A stretch of 46,476 bases of DNA, taken from Bacteroidales bacterium (GTDB lineage: Bacteria > Bacteroidota > Bacteroidia > Bacteroidales > UBA932). This document shows positions 26,528 to 34,977 of this stretch, one piece after another. Within the stretch, counting starts at the first letter, position 1; the number at the start of each line of letters is the position of its first letter. The DNA lies in NCBI GenBank assembly GCA_017399905.1, contig JAFQAR010000042.1, forward strand, positions 1 to 46,476, read 5' to 3'. The notes beneath the pieces were generated by a model that saw only the letters and a program-made list of their open reading frames with translations, was not told the DNA's origin and did no database searches. The position numbers and the translations under genes were made by a program.

Positions 26528-26535
26528 TAACTTTG
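26528..26535 (+). promoter_or_regulatory. Candidate -7 element for the second peptide/lipoprotein pair
   Basis: TAACTTTG, leaving an untranslated leader of about 80 nt before the peptide ATG at 26624. The -33 region is T-rich without an exact TTTG. Confidence 0.55.
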
Positions 26536-26623
26536 TAGTGAATTTTTTCAATCACACACGCACACTTATATTCTCTATATAGAATAGCCATATTACAGCA
26601 TTAACCTCTTAACCACATTGCTT

Positions 26624-26749
26624 ATGGCACACGAAAGATTCACCACCCCTGTTTATGAGTCTCCGGCTCTGGAGATTCTTGAGCTCTGCCTTGACGGAGC
26701 TGTCCTCAGCACCAGTATGGACGTAGAAGACGGAGATCTCGGTCTATAA
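26624..26749 (+). CDS. Short peptide gene paired with a fimbrillin-like lipoprotein (copy B)
   Basis: 41 residues, no signal peptide or membrane helix. Residues 14-31 read PALEILELCLDGAVLSTS and align without gaps to residues 21-38 of the peptide at 13972: P, two L, G and S identical, with I/L, V/I, E/D, L/V, A/S and S/T exchanges. The 10-residue tail is acidic (DVEDGD). A Tyr lies 3 residues before the Pro in both. The stop is 36 nt before the lipoprotein ATG. Function unknown; the recurring position argues that the peptide belongs with the lipoprotein. Confidence 0.7.
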   Translation: MAHERFTTPVYESPALEILELCLDGAVLSTSMDVEDGDLGL

Positions 26750-26785
26750 AATTATTCCACACACATATTTAACGCACACACAATC

Positions 26786-29062
26786 ATGAAGAAATTATTA
26801 TTTATGATTGCTGTAACATCATTGATGTTCAGCAATTGTTCCCACGTTGATTATATCGGCACTGTCGGGAACGAGCAGGAGGTCACGGCCACAATGGAAA
26901 ACGAACCTCAGCAACGGTCATCCGTAAACGACAACGGATACTTCACCTGGTCAACAGGAGACAGGATCAACATCTTCACCAGCAACGGAAAGCATGTGAT
27001 CGGCAAACTGAAGTATGGAGCCGGCACACCACTGGCAACATTCACTTATTCCATTTTCGGAGATGACGTTGAAGCGACAGGTTTCGCTACCTATCCATAC
27101 AACAGCGGAAACGCAATCAACGGCAACATGCTTACAGTCTGCATGCCAGACACTTACGACCTCGGAAGCCAGACAGACAACACGAACGCCATGATGGTCG
27201 CGATACCGAAGACATTCAATTGGAGCCTTCAGTTCCAGCATATGGCAGGACTTGTACGTTTCAGATTCAGGAACGTTCCGGCAGGAGTGGACAGCTTCGA
27301 ACTTAGCCTGGGCGGAAAGAAGATAAACGGTACATTCAAAGTGAATCTGAGCGCAGACAATCCTGTCATAAACACGGCGACTACAGAAAATGACACAGAA
27401 AAGACAACCGTCCTCACCTTCGACGCCCTCGAAGAGCAGTCAGACCTTACGCTTTTCGTACCTGTTCCTGCAGGCGAATACAAGGGTCTGAGCATATGCC
27501 TCAAGGCCGGTGACGTCGTAGAATGGGAACACTCAAGCGAAACAGCCTCGAACAAGGTGAGCAGAAAGTCGCTGAAGATCATGCCGACCATTACCATAGG
27601 TACCGCATCCGGAGAGATAGACAACTCCATCCAATCAGCTCAGGAACTTCAGAAAGCTCTTGACAAGGGAGGTGAAATCAAGCTTACACAGAGCCTCGAC
27701 CTCGACCAGGACATCACGGTAAAGGGCAGCAGCAGCCTTAACCTGAACGGCATGAACCTCAACCTCGGCGACCACACGATCATGGTAGAAGAGAACGGAA
27801 CTCTCCTTCTCTCCAACAATGCGGAAGCTGTGACAAAGACCCAGTCGTCAAACGGATCGATTGCCGGAAACGGAGATATCATCACTACAGGTTCCGGAGC
27901 CGAGATCACAATCGAGGAAGGTGTGGCCCTCTCATCTGCAGGAAACTGCTGCATCTTCATACCGTCAGGAGCTGAAAACGTGACCGTAAACACTGCAGGA
28001 CAGCTCTCCACAAACGACAGCGACTATGCGACCATCTATGTGAACGGAAACGTAAAGTCAGCCACAATCAACATAAACGGAGGCTCGGTGACAAACAATG
28101 TAAACACTGCAATCTACGCAGCAGGCAAGACAGACCTCACCATCAGCGGCAATCCGTATATCAGCGGAACATCTTCTGTGGAGATCAGAGCCGGAAAGCT
28201 CGTAGTAAACAGCGGAACCTTCGATTCGACCGGTGAATTCGCAGTCACTGAAAACGGCAACGGTTCGACCACCAGCGGAGTTGACATAGCCGTCTGCCAG
28301 CACAGCACAGGACACGCCCTCACAGCCGAAATCAAGGGAGGAAACTTCAACGGCCTCAGAAACATGTATGTAAGCCAGTACGGATCCAACACCAACGTCA
28401 CTGCCAAGGTTTACGGCGGTACATATACGGACGCATCGGCTTTCGACTATCTCGGCAACAATGCTAAGGTAAGCCTCGGCTGGGACATCACTCTTGACAA
28501 GCCGATTGCCGTAACAGCAGACGACGTAACCTTCAATCTCGGCAGATATGACATCACCGCTCCTTCATGCGACGTATTCGACGTGACAGGATCGCTTACC
28601 GTCAACGGAAACTACGATGCTGTGATCTATGCGGGAAGCAGCCAGAGCGAGACCGGAAGCGTATGCGCAGTCTGGGCTCATGGCGGCGGAAACGCAGTCC
28701 TCAACGGAGGATACTACAAGGTCGGACCGGACAAGGATGGCAACAGAAACGACTGCATATATGCCGGATCGTCTGACGGAACATCAGGCAGCATCACGAT
28801 CAATGCTGGAAAATACGAGTACACAGGCCCTGCATCTGAGGATACAGACAAGGACGGCGACTCATTCCTGCTCAACTGCAAGGACAATACAGGCTCTTCA
28901 ATCACTGTAAATGCAGGAGAGTTCAAGAATCACGTCCCCGGCTATGAGCCTACCGGAAACGGAGAGGTCACTCTCGGAAGCGGCAAAGCCGTGTATTACG
29001 GCAACACACCTGTCACCGAAGCCCACAGCGGCACTACCGATAAGTGGTATCTGGTGAAATAA
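26786..29062 (+). CDS. Fimbrillin-like lipoprotein with C-terminal beta-helix
   Basis: 758 residues. Signal with lipobox MFSNC, lipidated C18. Residues about 45-280 resemble the fimbrillin-like N-domain (GYFTWSTGDRINIFTSNGK, then GFATYPYNSG). From about 285 to 745 the protein has beta-helix rungs. The recurring strand-turn (I/V)(N/K/Y)(G/S/A)Gx(F/Y/V) is seen at about residues 428, 472, 515, 541, 637, 670 and 706 (for example ININGGSV, VVNSGTF, EIKGGNF, KVYGGTY). The C-terminus is DKWYLVK. I infer a surface-exposed binding or adhesin protein; no polysaccharide-lyase catalytic motif was recognised. Preceded by a 41-residue peptide gene. Confidence 0.85.
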   Translation: MKKLLFMIAVTSLMFSNCSHVDYIGTVGNEQEVTATMENEPQQRSSVNDNGYFTWSTGDRINIFTSNGKHVIGKLKYGAGTPLATFTYSIFGDDVEATGFATYPYNSGNAINGNMLTVCMPDTYDLGSQTDNTNAMMVAIPKTFNWSLQFQHMAGLVRFRFRNVPAGVDSFELSLGGKKINGTFKVNLSADNPVINTATTENDTEKTTVLTFDALEEQSDLTLFVPVPAGEYKGLSICLKAGDVVEWEHSSETASNKVSRKSLKIMPTITIGTASGEIDNSIQSAQELQKALDKGGEIKLTQSLDLDQDITVKGSSSLNLNGMNLNLGDHTIMVEENGTLLLSNNAEAVTKTQSSNGSIAGNGDIITTGSGAEITIEEGVALSSAGNCCIFIPSGAENVTVNTAGQLSTNDSDYATIYVNGNVKSATININGGSVTNNVNTAIYAAGKTDLTISGNPYISGTSSVEIRAGKLVVNSGTFDSTGEFAVTENGNGSTTSGVDIAVCQHSTGHALTAEIKGGNFNGLRNMYVSQYGSNTNVTAKVYGGTYTDASAFDYLGNNAKVSLGWDITLDKPIAVTADDVTFNLGRYDITAPSCDVFDVTGSLTVNGNYDAVIYAGSSQSETGSVCAVWAHGGGNAVLNGGYYKVGPDKDGNRNDCIYAGSSDGTSGSITINAGKYEYTGPASEDTDKDGDSFLLNCKDNTGSSITVNAGEFKNHVPGYEPTGNGEVTLGSGKAVYYGNTPVTEAHSGTTDKWYLVK

Positions 29063-29091
29063 ACCCTTTTCCACACACACTATTCAAAACT

Positions 29092-29127
29092 CCCCTCCCT
29101 TCAGGATTGACTTCCGGAAAGGAGGGG
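29092..29127 (-). terminator. Hairpin downstream of mnmA
   Basis: CCCCTCC (29092-29098) pairs with GGAGGGG (29121-29127) and the pairing continues inward with two mismatches. On the minus strand it is followed by AGTTTTG, which suits termination of mnmA; it may also stop the convergent lipoprotein transcript. Confidence 0.6.
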
Positions 29128-29154
29128 AAACCATCTCTCTATCTATATTTCACA

Positions 29155-30549
29155 TCAGATCACTCCCGAGCCGAGCATTTCGTCGGAATCATACCATACA
29201 GCGAACTGGCCGGAGGTGATGCCGCGCTGCGGAGCGTCGAAGAGGATGTAGAGACCCGAGTCCCTCATGATGAGGGTGGCGTCCTGAAGAGGCTGGCGGT
29301 AGCGGATACGGACGTGGAAGCGTCTGATCTCGCCGACAGCCATGCGCTGGTCCGGACGGATCCAGTGGATGTCGGCAGGGGCGATGCGCAGGCAGCTGCG
29401 CGAAAGTCCCTTGTGCCTGTGGCCTTCTCCGACATAGACAATATTGTTCGGGATATCTGTCTCAATGACGAAAAGAGAATCCTTATGCCCGCCCACGTTC
29501 AGACCTTTGCGCTGTCCGATGGTATAGAACTGTGCGCCATCATGCTTTCCTACTATCTTTCCGTATGGATTATCCTTATAGCGGGTCTTCTTTATATGCT
29601 TTCTTCCGCTGCGGTATGTCTCCGTCTGGAAACGTATATCATACTTTACCGGTTCAGAAAGGGTCATGAGGTCATCGTCCGACATCGCGGCGACCTTTTC
29701 CAGATCGAAAGGACAGCCGGTCGAAACCGCAGCATCTCCCTTGTCCTCTGAAACATAATCCGTGATCATACGGACTTCTTCGGAAGCCTCGGCCCATATG
29801 CTTGAAAGGATGGATTCAAGCTTATGATAATGCTCATTATCAGCGTAATAGGCATCATAGACTTCGACTATGTCTCCTTCGCACGGCTTCAGCTTCTGCT
29901 GGAGGAAGGTCGGGAGGTCGACCTTGCCGACGAAGCATATTCCCTGCGAATCCTTCTTGTCCGCAGAAGGAAGATCGGCCTCATGCGCAAGCCTGCGCAC
30001 TTCCGGCTTGATTATGTCACCTATCGGGAACATGGCCTTTGAAAGCTGGGCCTGTGTCAGCTGGCAGAGGAAATAGCTCTGGTCCTTGTTAGGATCCGAA
30101 CCTGCGAGGATGCGGTGGATCGGGCCTTCAGGACCTGCAACTGTCTCCTTACGGCAGTAATGGCCGGTCGCAACGTAATCCGCTCCAAGCTTCTCTGCAC
30201 ATTTCAGAAAAGCGTCAAACTTTATCTCCCTGTTGCAGAGGACGTCCGGATTAGGTGTCCTTCCCTTCTCGTATTCGGCGAACATATAGTCCACAACCCT
30301 CTGGCGGTATTCCTTGCTTAGGTCCACGAAATAGAAAGGGATTCCGATCTTTCGTGCCACCATTTCCGCAACAAAGCGGTCCTCCTCCCATTCGCAGTCT
30401 CCATGAAGGGTGGTCGATGCATCGTGCCAGTTCTGCATGAACAATGCAAAGACATCATAGCCCTGCTGCTTGAGCAGAAGAGCCGCGACACTTGAATCGA
30501 CTCCGCCTGAAAGGCCTACACACACCTTGATTTTTCCGTTATCCGCCAT
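29155..30549 (-). CDS. mnmA: tRNA-specific 2-thiouridylase MnmA, with a large insertion
   Basis: 464 residues from ATG 30549 (an ATG six codons upstream is possible). It thiolates U34 of tRNA-Lys/Glu/Gln. The P-loop is VGLSGGVDSSVAALLL; the catalytic cysteines are C105 (NPDVLCNREIKF) and C205 (DSQGICFVGK); GAQFYTIGQRKGLNVGG marks the central domain. Between CEGDIVEV (to 230) and GKIVGKHDGA (from 330) lie about 95 extra, charged residues absent from the roughly 365-residue E. coli enzyme. A minus-strand promoter TTTG-N20-TATCTTTG (30595-30626) overlaps the cdd start region. Confidence 0.94.
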   Translation of the reverse strand: MADNGKIKVCVGLSGGVDSSVAALLLKQQGYDVFALFMQNWHDASTTLHGDCEWEEDRFVAEMVARKIGIPFYFVDLSKEYRQRVVDYMFAEYEKGRTPNPDVLCNREIKFDAFLKCAEKLGADYVATGHYCRKETVAGPEGPIHRILAGSDPNKDQSYFLCQLTQAQLSKAMFPIGDIIKPEVRRLAHEADLPSADKKDSQGICFVGKVDLPTFLQQKLKPCEGDIVEVYDAYYADNEHYHKLESILSSIWAEASEEVRMITDYVSEDKGDAAVSTGCPFDLEKVAAMSDDDLMTLSEPVKYDIRFQTETYRSGRKHIKKTRYKDNPYGKIVGKHDGAQFYTIGQRKGLNVGGHKDSLFVIETDIPNNIVYVGEGHRHKGLSRSCLRIAPADIHWIRPDQRMAVGEIRRFHVRIRYRQPLQDATLIMRDSGLYILFDAPQRGITSGQFAVWYDSDEMLGSGVI

Positions 30550-30577
30550 AAAATGAGCTGTTTTCAATAAAAAGCAT

Positions 30578-30585
30578 TATATTTG
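30578..30585 (+). promoter_or_regulatory. Candidate -7 element for cdd
   Basis: TATATTTG, 33 bases before the cdd ATG, interleaved with the divergent mnmA promoter. Confidence 0.5.
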
Positions 30586-30594
30586 TGGAGGTTG

Positions 30595-30626
30595 CAAAGA
30601 TAACTTAATTGATCTGTTATGACAAA
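30595..30626 (-). promoter_or_regulatory. Candidate promoter of mnmA
   Basis: Read on the minus strand: TTTG (30623-30626), 20 nt, TATCTTTG (30595-30602). It matches the Bacteroidota consensus at both boxes and spacing. The -33 box lies inside the first codons of cdd, so the two divergent promoters overlap. Confidence 0.65.
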
Positions 30627-31092
30627 CAAAGAGATAAAAATCGCCTGGCGCGAATATTATGGCCTCGACGAACTTGACGTTCAGGACAGGGAACTGGCAC
30701 AGGCGGCGATCGATGCGACAGCATTGTCATATGCACCATACTCCGGATTCAATGTAGGCGCTGCAGTCCTTTTCGAGGACGGAGAGATCGTCAAGGGTGC
30801 GAATCAGGAGAATGCAGCCTATCCTTCCGGACTTTGCGCAGAGCGTACTGCCCTTTTCTATGCAAGTGCCAGCCGTCCGGACAAGGCGATGACAGCCATT
30901 GCTATAGCAGCAGGACAGAACGGCAAGATCTGCGACATGCCTGCAACCCCATGCGGAGCCTGCCGTCAGGTAATGGCCCAGTACCAGACAAAGAGCGGAC
31001 GTCCTATGAAGGTGATTCTTGTCGGAGAAAAGCTCATCTGGAGTTTCGACAAGGTTGACGACCTTCTTCCGCTGATCTTTGACAGCATTTGA
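30619..31092 (+). CDS. cdd: Cytidine deaminase
   Basis: 157 residues; converts cytidine and deoxycytidine to uridine forms (pyrimidine salvage). Zinc site: C73 with catalytic E75 (GLCAERTAL) and C112-x2-C115 (TPCGACRQ). This is the small tetrameric class with three cysteine ligands; SYAPYSGFNVGAAVLF is the substrate-binding start of the fold. About 20 extra residues precede the core. Divergent from mnmA, with the ffs RNA gene downstream. Confidence 0.95.
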   Translation: MTNKEIKIAWREYYGLDELDVQDRELAQAAIDATALSYAPYSGFNVGAAVLFEDGEIVKGANQENAAYPSGLCAERTALFYASASRPDKAMTAIAIAAGQNGKICDMPATPCGACRQVMAQYQTKSGRPMKVILVGEKLIWSFDKVDDLLPLIFDSI

Positions 31093-31121
31093 TGAGATTT
31101 ATTCAAAATGGCAGGCAAAAT

Positions 31122-31152
31122 TTTGGGAAAGCCGATTTTTTGCCTACCTTTG
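31122..31152 (+). promoter_or_regulatory. Promoter of ffs
   Basis: TTTG (31122-31125), 19 nt, TACCTTTG (31145-31152): an exact match to the Bacteroidota consensus. The predicted start, about 6-7 nt downstream, falls on the GGG that opens the SRP RNA. Confidence 0.8.
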
Positions 31153-31157
31153 CATCC

Positions 31158-31260
31158 GGGAAAGTCATACACGACCAGCTCCCTCTGAATTCCCCCAGGG
31201 CTTGACCGCAGCAAGGGTAGGAGGTCGTAGCGGTGCGATGTATCAAGCTTTCCCTTTTTT
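31158..31260 (+). ncRNA. ffs: Signal recognition particle RNA (4.5S type)
   Basis: About 100 nt. The 5' GGGAAAG (31158-31164) pairs with CTTTCCC (31248-31254), followed by T6 as terminator; ATACA pairs with TGTAT further in. The apical part contains CCCCCAGGGC...GCAGCAAGGGTA, the conserved asymmetric-loop/tetraloop region bound by Ffh. It folds as a single long hairpin without an Alu domain. Its own strong promoter and terminator bracket it between cdd and the next gene. Confidence 0.88.
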
Positions 31261-31325
31261 CATTTTTATACGTTTCCGATAGTACTATTTCCGAATTCCT
31301 GCGTCTTTCATGTAAAACGACAGAC

Positions 31326-31994
31326 ATGAAAAGACTTATTTTACTCATTACCCTGTCATGCGTGGCATTATGCGCATCGGCACAGGACCTCATCTATTTT
31401 CTCGACGGAAACATGGTAAGCGGATTCGTCGAAGAAGTCACGAACGACTATGTCTATTACAGGATGCACGACCCTGTCATGGGCCAGAGCTATTCTGCCA
31501 GGATGGAAGATGTAGACAGGATCGTCTATCGGGACGGGACAATCTCCAGATATGGCTTTACGGAAGAGAATGCCATCATTGCAAGGCTTGGAGGCACGCC
31601 AGGCATGATGAGATATGAAAAAGGCAGGCTATACATCGGCCTACGCAATGACTTCGGCGCAAGAAAGGCAGAATACATAGCCATCAACATGTACGGGGAC
31701 ATCTACTCGAAAGCCCGCAGACAGAGCAAAGGAGGAGTGGCGCTCATGACCATAGGAAGCCTTTTCATGGTGGAAGGCATACTGGCGGCATTGGACAGCT
31801 CACCTGAAGGCTGGACGTACGGAGGCTTCATTCTTGGCGCGGCAGGACTCGGCAGCGGAATACCATTATACTGCAAGAGCAAGAAGACCCTCAGGAATAT
31901 AGCCTCGGACTATAACGGAAGACTTCAGGGAAATCAGGCGACCCTCACATTCGGTCCTTGCAGAAGCGGTGTCGGGTTTGCGCTCAACTTCTAA
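31326..31994 (+). CDS. Secreted protein with DG-repeat-like N-terminus, unknown
   Basis: 222 residues from ATG 31326; an open frame upstream runs into ffs and is not coding. The signal peptide MKRLILLITLSCVALCASA is followed by QDLIYFLDGNMVSGFVEEVTNDYVYYRM. This resembles a pattern common at the start of Bacteroidota envelope proteins (xDGxxIxGxVxEVxxDxVxYRxxDxPxGP). Near the C-terminus a Gly-rich hydrophobic stretch (about 145-185) could be one or two membrane segments. Its 3' end overlaps the convergent M64 peptidase gene by 4 bp. Function unknown. Confidence 0.75.
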   Translation: MKRLILLITLSCVALCASAQDLIYFLDGNMVSGFVEEVTNDYVYYRMHDPVMGQSYSARMEDVDRIVYRDGTISRYGFTEENAIIARLGGTPGMMRYEKGRLYIGLRNDFGARKAEYIAINMYGDIYSKARRQSKGGVALMTIGSLFMVEGILAALDSSPEGWTYGGFILGAAGLGSGIPLYCKSKKTLRNIASDYNGRLQGNQATLTFGPCRSGVGFALNF

Positions 31995-33286
31995 CGTTCT
32001 ACAGTATTGAATTCAATGATGCGGGCGATGGCTCTCTGACAGACAGGACAGAAGGCATCGGCCGCATTTGTCTTCATACGGCAGTCCGGAAACGGACGGT
32101 AAACACCTTTGGACTGATAGCCTGCACCCTCATAGACTCCTACCAGAGAATCTGCAGACGCACCTCCCTTGATATTCTCCCACACATCACCCTCGACAGG
32201 AGCGGTCGGTATGCCGATTACCTTCGGGAGCATGTCATCCCACTTCGACCGGAAGTCATGAAGTGTCGTGATGTTCTGCTCCCATGGCTCGATGTCCGGA
32301 TAATAATACTCCACAAACTGGTCGTCATAATAATATTCATCAGCAAGACCGGCAAAACTGTGGCCGAATTCATGCACGACTACGGGACGAAATGCGACAT
32401 GGCCCGCTGTCGTAAGGGTATATGAATTGAATATTCCGCCTCCACCGTATGTATCCGTGTTCGCCAAGATCACAAGGTGCTCATATGGCACTCCGCATAA
32501 AGCGTCATGCATCTTCCAGACGCAGGAGGTAGTCAGATATCTGTCCGAATAGAAGGTATCGTAATTTGATCCGACAGCGGTATTCTTCCACAGGCCTTCA
32601 CGCGGAACGCTAACTCCGCTGTCTTCCGATTCAAGGGCCACAGCGACAAAATTGAAACTGTCCTTATATCGGGCAAACGGTTCATGGGAAAGAATGGCTT
32701 CTGCAGCCGTCTGTGCATCCTGGTAGAACTTCCCAACCTCATCAGCCGTATAGCCTTCCGCAACGATGGCAACATCTATCTTTTCCGATGGGTCTCCGCT
32801 GCGCAGGATATACCTATGCTGCGGAACATCAGGGGCCAGATGACGGATAAGGATATCGGCAGGATCGACCACATGTCCGAGAGATGCGGAAACACCGCCC
32901 TTGAAGTCATACAGCTCAACCTTGACGATAGTCCTTGCAGACGGGAACGGGAGGAAAAAGGTGTTTTCAAAGGATTTTCTGATCCTTGTCGCCTCCTCTG
33001 TGGTCTGCCACTCCTGGAAGAGGGTCGAAAACGACTGACGGTAAAGCACTTCACCGGTTGCAGGGTCCGTCATGGATATCTGTCCGTTTCCCCTTACCGG
33101 CACGTCCGACATATTCACCCGACGGCCTGCCCAGCCATCGTGACTGTACATCTGGCGGAGGGATATTTCCGAAGATTTATCCGTTCCGGAGAATATATAA
33201 TCTACTCTCAATGTCTTTTCCTGGGCATTGAGGGCCAATGACATGAGAAAGGCTGCAGCAAAAATTACAAGGTGGCGCATAATCAT
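31991..33286 (-). CDS. M64-family (IgA-type) metallopeptidase
   Basis: 431 residues. Signal peptide of about 22 residues (MRHLVIFAAAFLMSLALNAQ; the second ATG, codon 3, is an equally good start), so exported. An N-terminal domain of about 140 residues precedes the catalytic domain, which opens with KIDVAIVAEGYT. The zinc site is H305-E306-x2-H309 in VVVHEFGHSFAGLADEYYY, with the third ligand probably the acidic residue at 316. The family contains secreted Bacteroides peptidases; cleavage of IgA by this protein is not shown. No nearby partner gene. Confidence 0.9.
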   Translation of the reverse strand: MIMRHLVIFAAAFLMSLALNAQEKTLRVDYIFSGTDKSSEISLRQMYSHDGWAGRRVNMSDVPVRGNGQISMTDPATGEVLYRQSFSTLFQEWQTTEEATRIRKSFENTFFLPFPSARTIVKVELYDFKGGVSASLGHVVDPADILIRHLAPDVPQHRYILRSGDPSEKIDVAIVAEGYTADEVGKFYQDAQTAAEAILSHEPFARYKDSFNFVAVALESEDSGVSVPREGLWKNTAVGSNYDTFYSDRYLTTSCVWKMHDALCGVPYEHLVILANTDTYGGGGIFNSYTLTTAGHVAFRPVVVHEFGHSFAGLADEYYYDDQFVEYYYPDIEPWEQNITTLHDFRSKWDDMLPKVIGIPTAPVEGDVWENIKGGASADSLVGVYEGAGYQSKGVYRPFPDCRMKTNAADAFCPVCQRAIARIIEFNTVER

Positions 33287-33309
33287 CTATATTTCAAAGA
33301 TTTACAAAT

Positions 33310-33339
33310 ACCTCCTGCTCCCCTTTGACGGCAGGAGGT
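33310..33339. terminator. Hairpin between the COG2509 flavoprotein and M64 peptidase genes
   Basis: ACCTCCTGC / GCAGGAGGT (9 bp) around a 12-nt loop, followed by TTTT on the plus strand and ATTTGT on the minus strand. It probably ends the flavoprotein transcript coming from the right. Confidence 0.65.
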
Positions 33340-33378
33340 TTTAACAAAAGCCTAACTGTCAGGCATTTATGTGCCACA

Positions 33379-34923
33379 CTAAATTCTGGCAGCGCAATTG
33401 ATGCCGTCGAGGGCTGATGAAACGATGCCTCCGGCATAGCCGGCACCTTCGCCGCAAGGATACAGGCCGGACACCTGAACATGTTCCAATGTATCAGGGT
33501 CGCGCGGTATGCGGACCGGCGATGAGGTGCGAGATTCGACTCCGAAAAGAAGAGCATCATTGGTATAATACCCGTGCATCTTCTTGTTGCCGATCTCCGG
33601 GAAGGCGTATTTGAGACGGAGCGAAACGTGCTCCGGCAGGAGTTCGTGAAGCGGAGCGTTCGCTGCGCCGGGATGATATGATGTCTGCGGAAGACCGGAA
33701 GAAGGGATCCTGCGGCAGAAGTCCATCATACGCTGAGCCGGAGCCTTGAGGGAACCTGTATATTCGAACATCTTCCTTTCGACATCCTTCTGGAACTGCA
33801 GCAGGGCAAGAGGGCCATGCTGGGCATATTCAGGAAAATCTTCAGGTTCGATCTGGACCACGACTCCGGAATTTGCCCATTTTGAATTTCTCTGGGAATT
33901 TGACATTCCGTTGAGGACAAGTTCACCCTCTGCCGTCGCCGCAGGCACAAGAATACCTCCGGGGCACATGCAGAAGGAGAACACTCCCCTTCCCTCTATC
34001 TGGGTAACGAATGAATATTCGGCCGTAGGCATGAACGGCTGATACTTTCCATGGTACTGTATCTTGTTAATGAGCGACTGAGGATGCTCTACACGTACAC
34101 CGAGAGCGAAGCCTTTTGCCTGGATCTCCCAGCCTTTACGGTCGAACATTTCGTAGATATCACGTGCAGAATGGCCTGTAGCGAGGATTACTTTACGTGA
34201 AGTGTATACGGTCGGAGCTGGAGCCGAATCGACAGTCACTTTGAATGTGCCGTCTCCAAGCTTGCAGATGTCACTGACACGGGAATCGAAATGGTATTCA
34301 CCGCCATGCTCCATTATGCATTTACGTATATTCTCGACGATGACAGGAAGTCTGTCGCTACCGATATGCGGATGAGCATCAATCAGGATTGAAGGATCGG
34401 CGCCGAAACGCACGAGCTGATGGAGCACTTCACGTATATCGCCTCTCTTCGAAGAACGGGTATAGAGCTTTCCATCAGAGAAAGTGCCTGCACCGCCTTC
34501 TCCGAAGCAGTAATTGGAATCAGGATTGACCACGCCCTCCTTTGAAAGCTTCGCCATATCGAACTTTCTCTGATGGACATCCTTTCCTCGTTCGAGAATG
34601 ACAGGCTTGAAGCCGCGCATCAGCAGACGCAATGCTGCAAACATACCGGCAGGGCCGGCTCCTACAATGATGACCGGTTCAGCTGATGACACATCCTTAT
34701 AATCCTCAAGAACATATTCCGGCAGGAATTCATCCGGCTTGCAGACCTCGATCCTGTAACGGTACAGAATATCGTTACGAGCATCGATGGAGCGACGGGT
34801 CACACGGTACTTGAGCTGCTGCCTTATCTTCGGAGAGACTCCGAGAGCCTTCACGGCAGCTGTCTGTATCTCATCGGCAGAGAGTTCCCTGCCAAGTTTG
34901 CAGGTCAGTTCTATTTCCTTCAT
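33379..34923 (-). CDS. FAD-dependent oxidoreductase (COG2509 family)
   Basis: 514 residues from ATG 34923 (a TTG two codons upstream is unlikely). An N-terminal domain of about 85 residues, beginning KEIELTCKLGRELSADE, is a fold found before the FAD domain in this family. Then come the dinucleotide motif PVIIVGAGPAGMFAALRLL, the family signature NYCFGEGGAGTFSDGKLYT, and the C-terminal FAD contact LYPCGEGAGYAGGIVSSALD. The reaction is not known to me. It lies 54 bp downstream of tsaD on the same strand and may be co-transcribed. Confidence 0.9.
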   Translation of the reverse strand: MKEIELTCKLGRELSADEIQTAAVKALGVSPKIRQQLKYRVTRRSIDARNDILYRYRIEVCKPDEFLPEYVLEDYKDVSSAEPVIIVGAGPAGMFAALRLLMRGFKPVILERGKDVHQRKFDMAKLSKEGVVNPDSNYCFGEGGAGTFSDGKLYTRSSKRGDIREVLHQLVRFGADPSILIDAHPHIGSDRLPVIVENIRKCIMEHGGEYHFDSRVSDICKLGDGTFKVTVDSAPAPTVYTSRKVILATGHSARDIYEMFDRKGWEIQAKGFALGVRVEHPQSLINKIQYHGKYQPFMPTAEYSFVTQIEGRGVFSFCMCPGGILVPAATAEGELVLNGMSNSQRNSKWANSGVVVQIEPEDFPEYAQHGPLALLQFQKDVERKMFEYTGSLKAPAQRMMDFCRRIPSSGLPQTSYHPGAANAPLHELLPEHVSLRLKYAFPEIGNKKMHGYYTNDALLFGVESRTSSPVRIPRDPDTLEHVQVSGLYPCGEGAGYAGGIVSSALDGINCAARI

Positions 34924-34977
34924 TTTCAATCAATTGTTTAGAGTCCTCAACCACATCGGAATGACAAAGGAGATTTC

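Noticed and set aside
27649-28960. Repetitive DNA in the beta-helix gene, considered as a tandem repeat or CRISPR-like array
   Set aside because: Repeat units are irregular in spacing and similar only at protein level, as expected for beta-helix rungs.
29044-29751. Plus-strand open frame of 235 codons opposite mnmA
   Set aside because: It begins inside the end of the lipoprotein gene and runs antisense through mnmA, which has all its catalytic motifs.
31079-31282. Open frames covering 31079-31325, including an upstream extension of the secreted protein
   Set aside because: The region is explained by the ffs promoter, SRP RNA and its terminator; the signal peptide at 31326 sets the real start.
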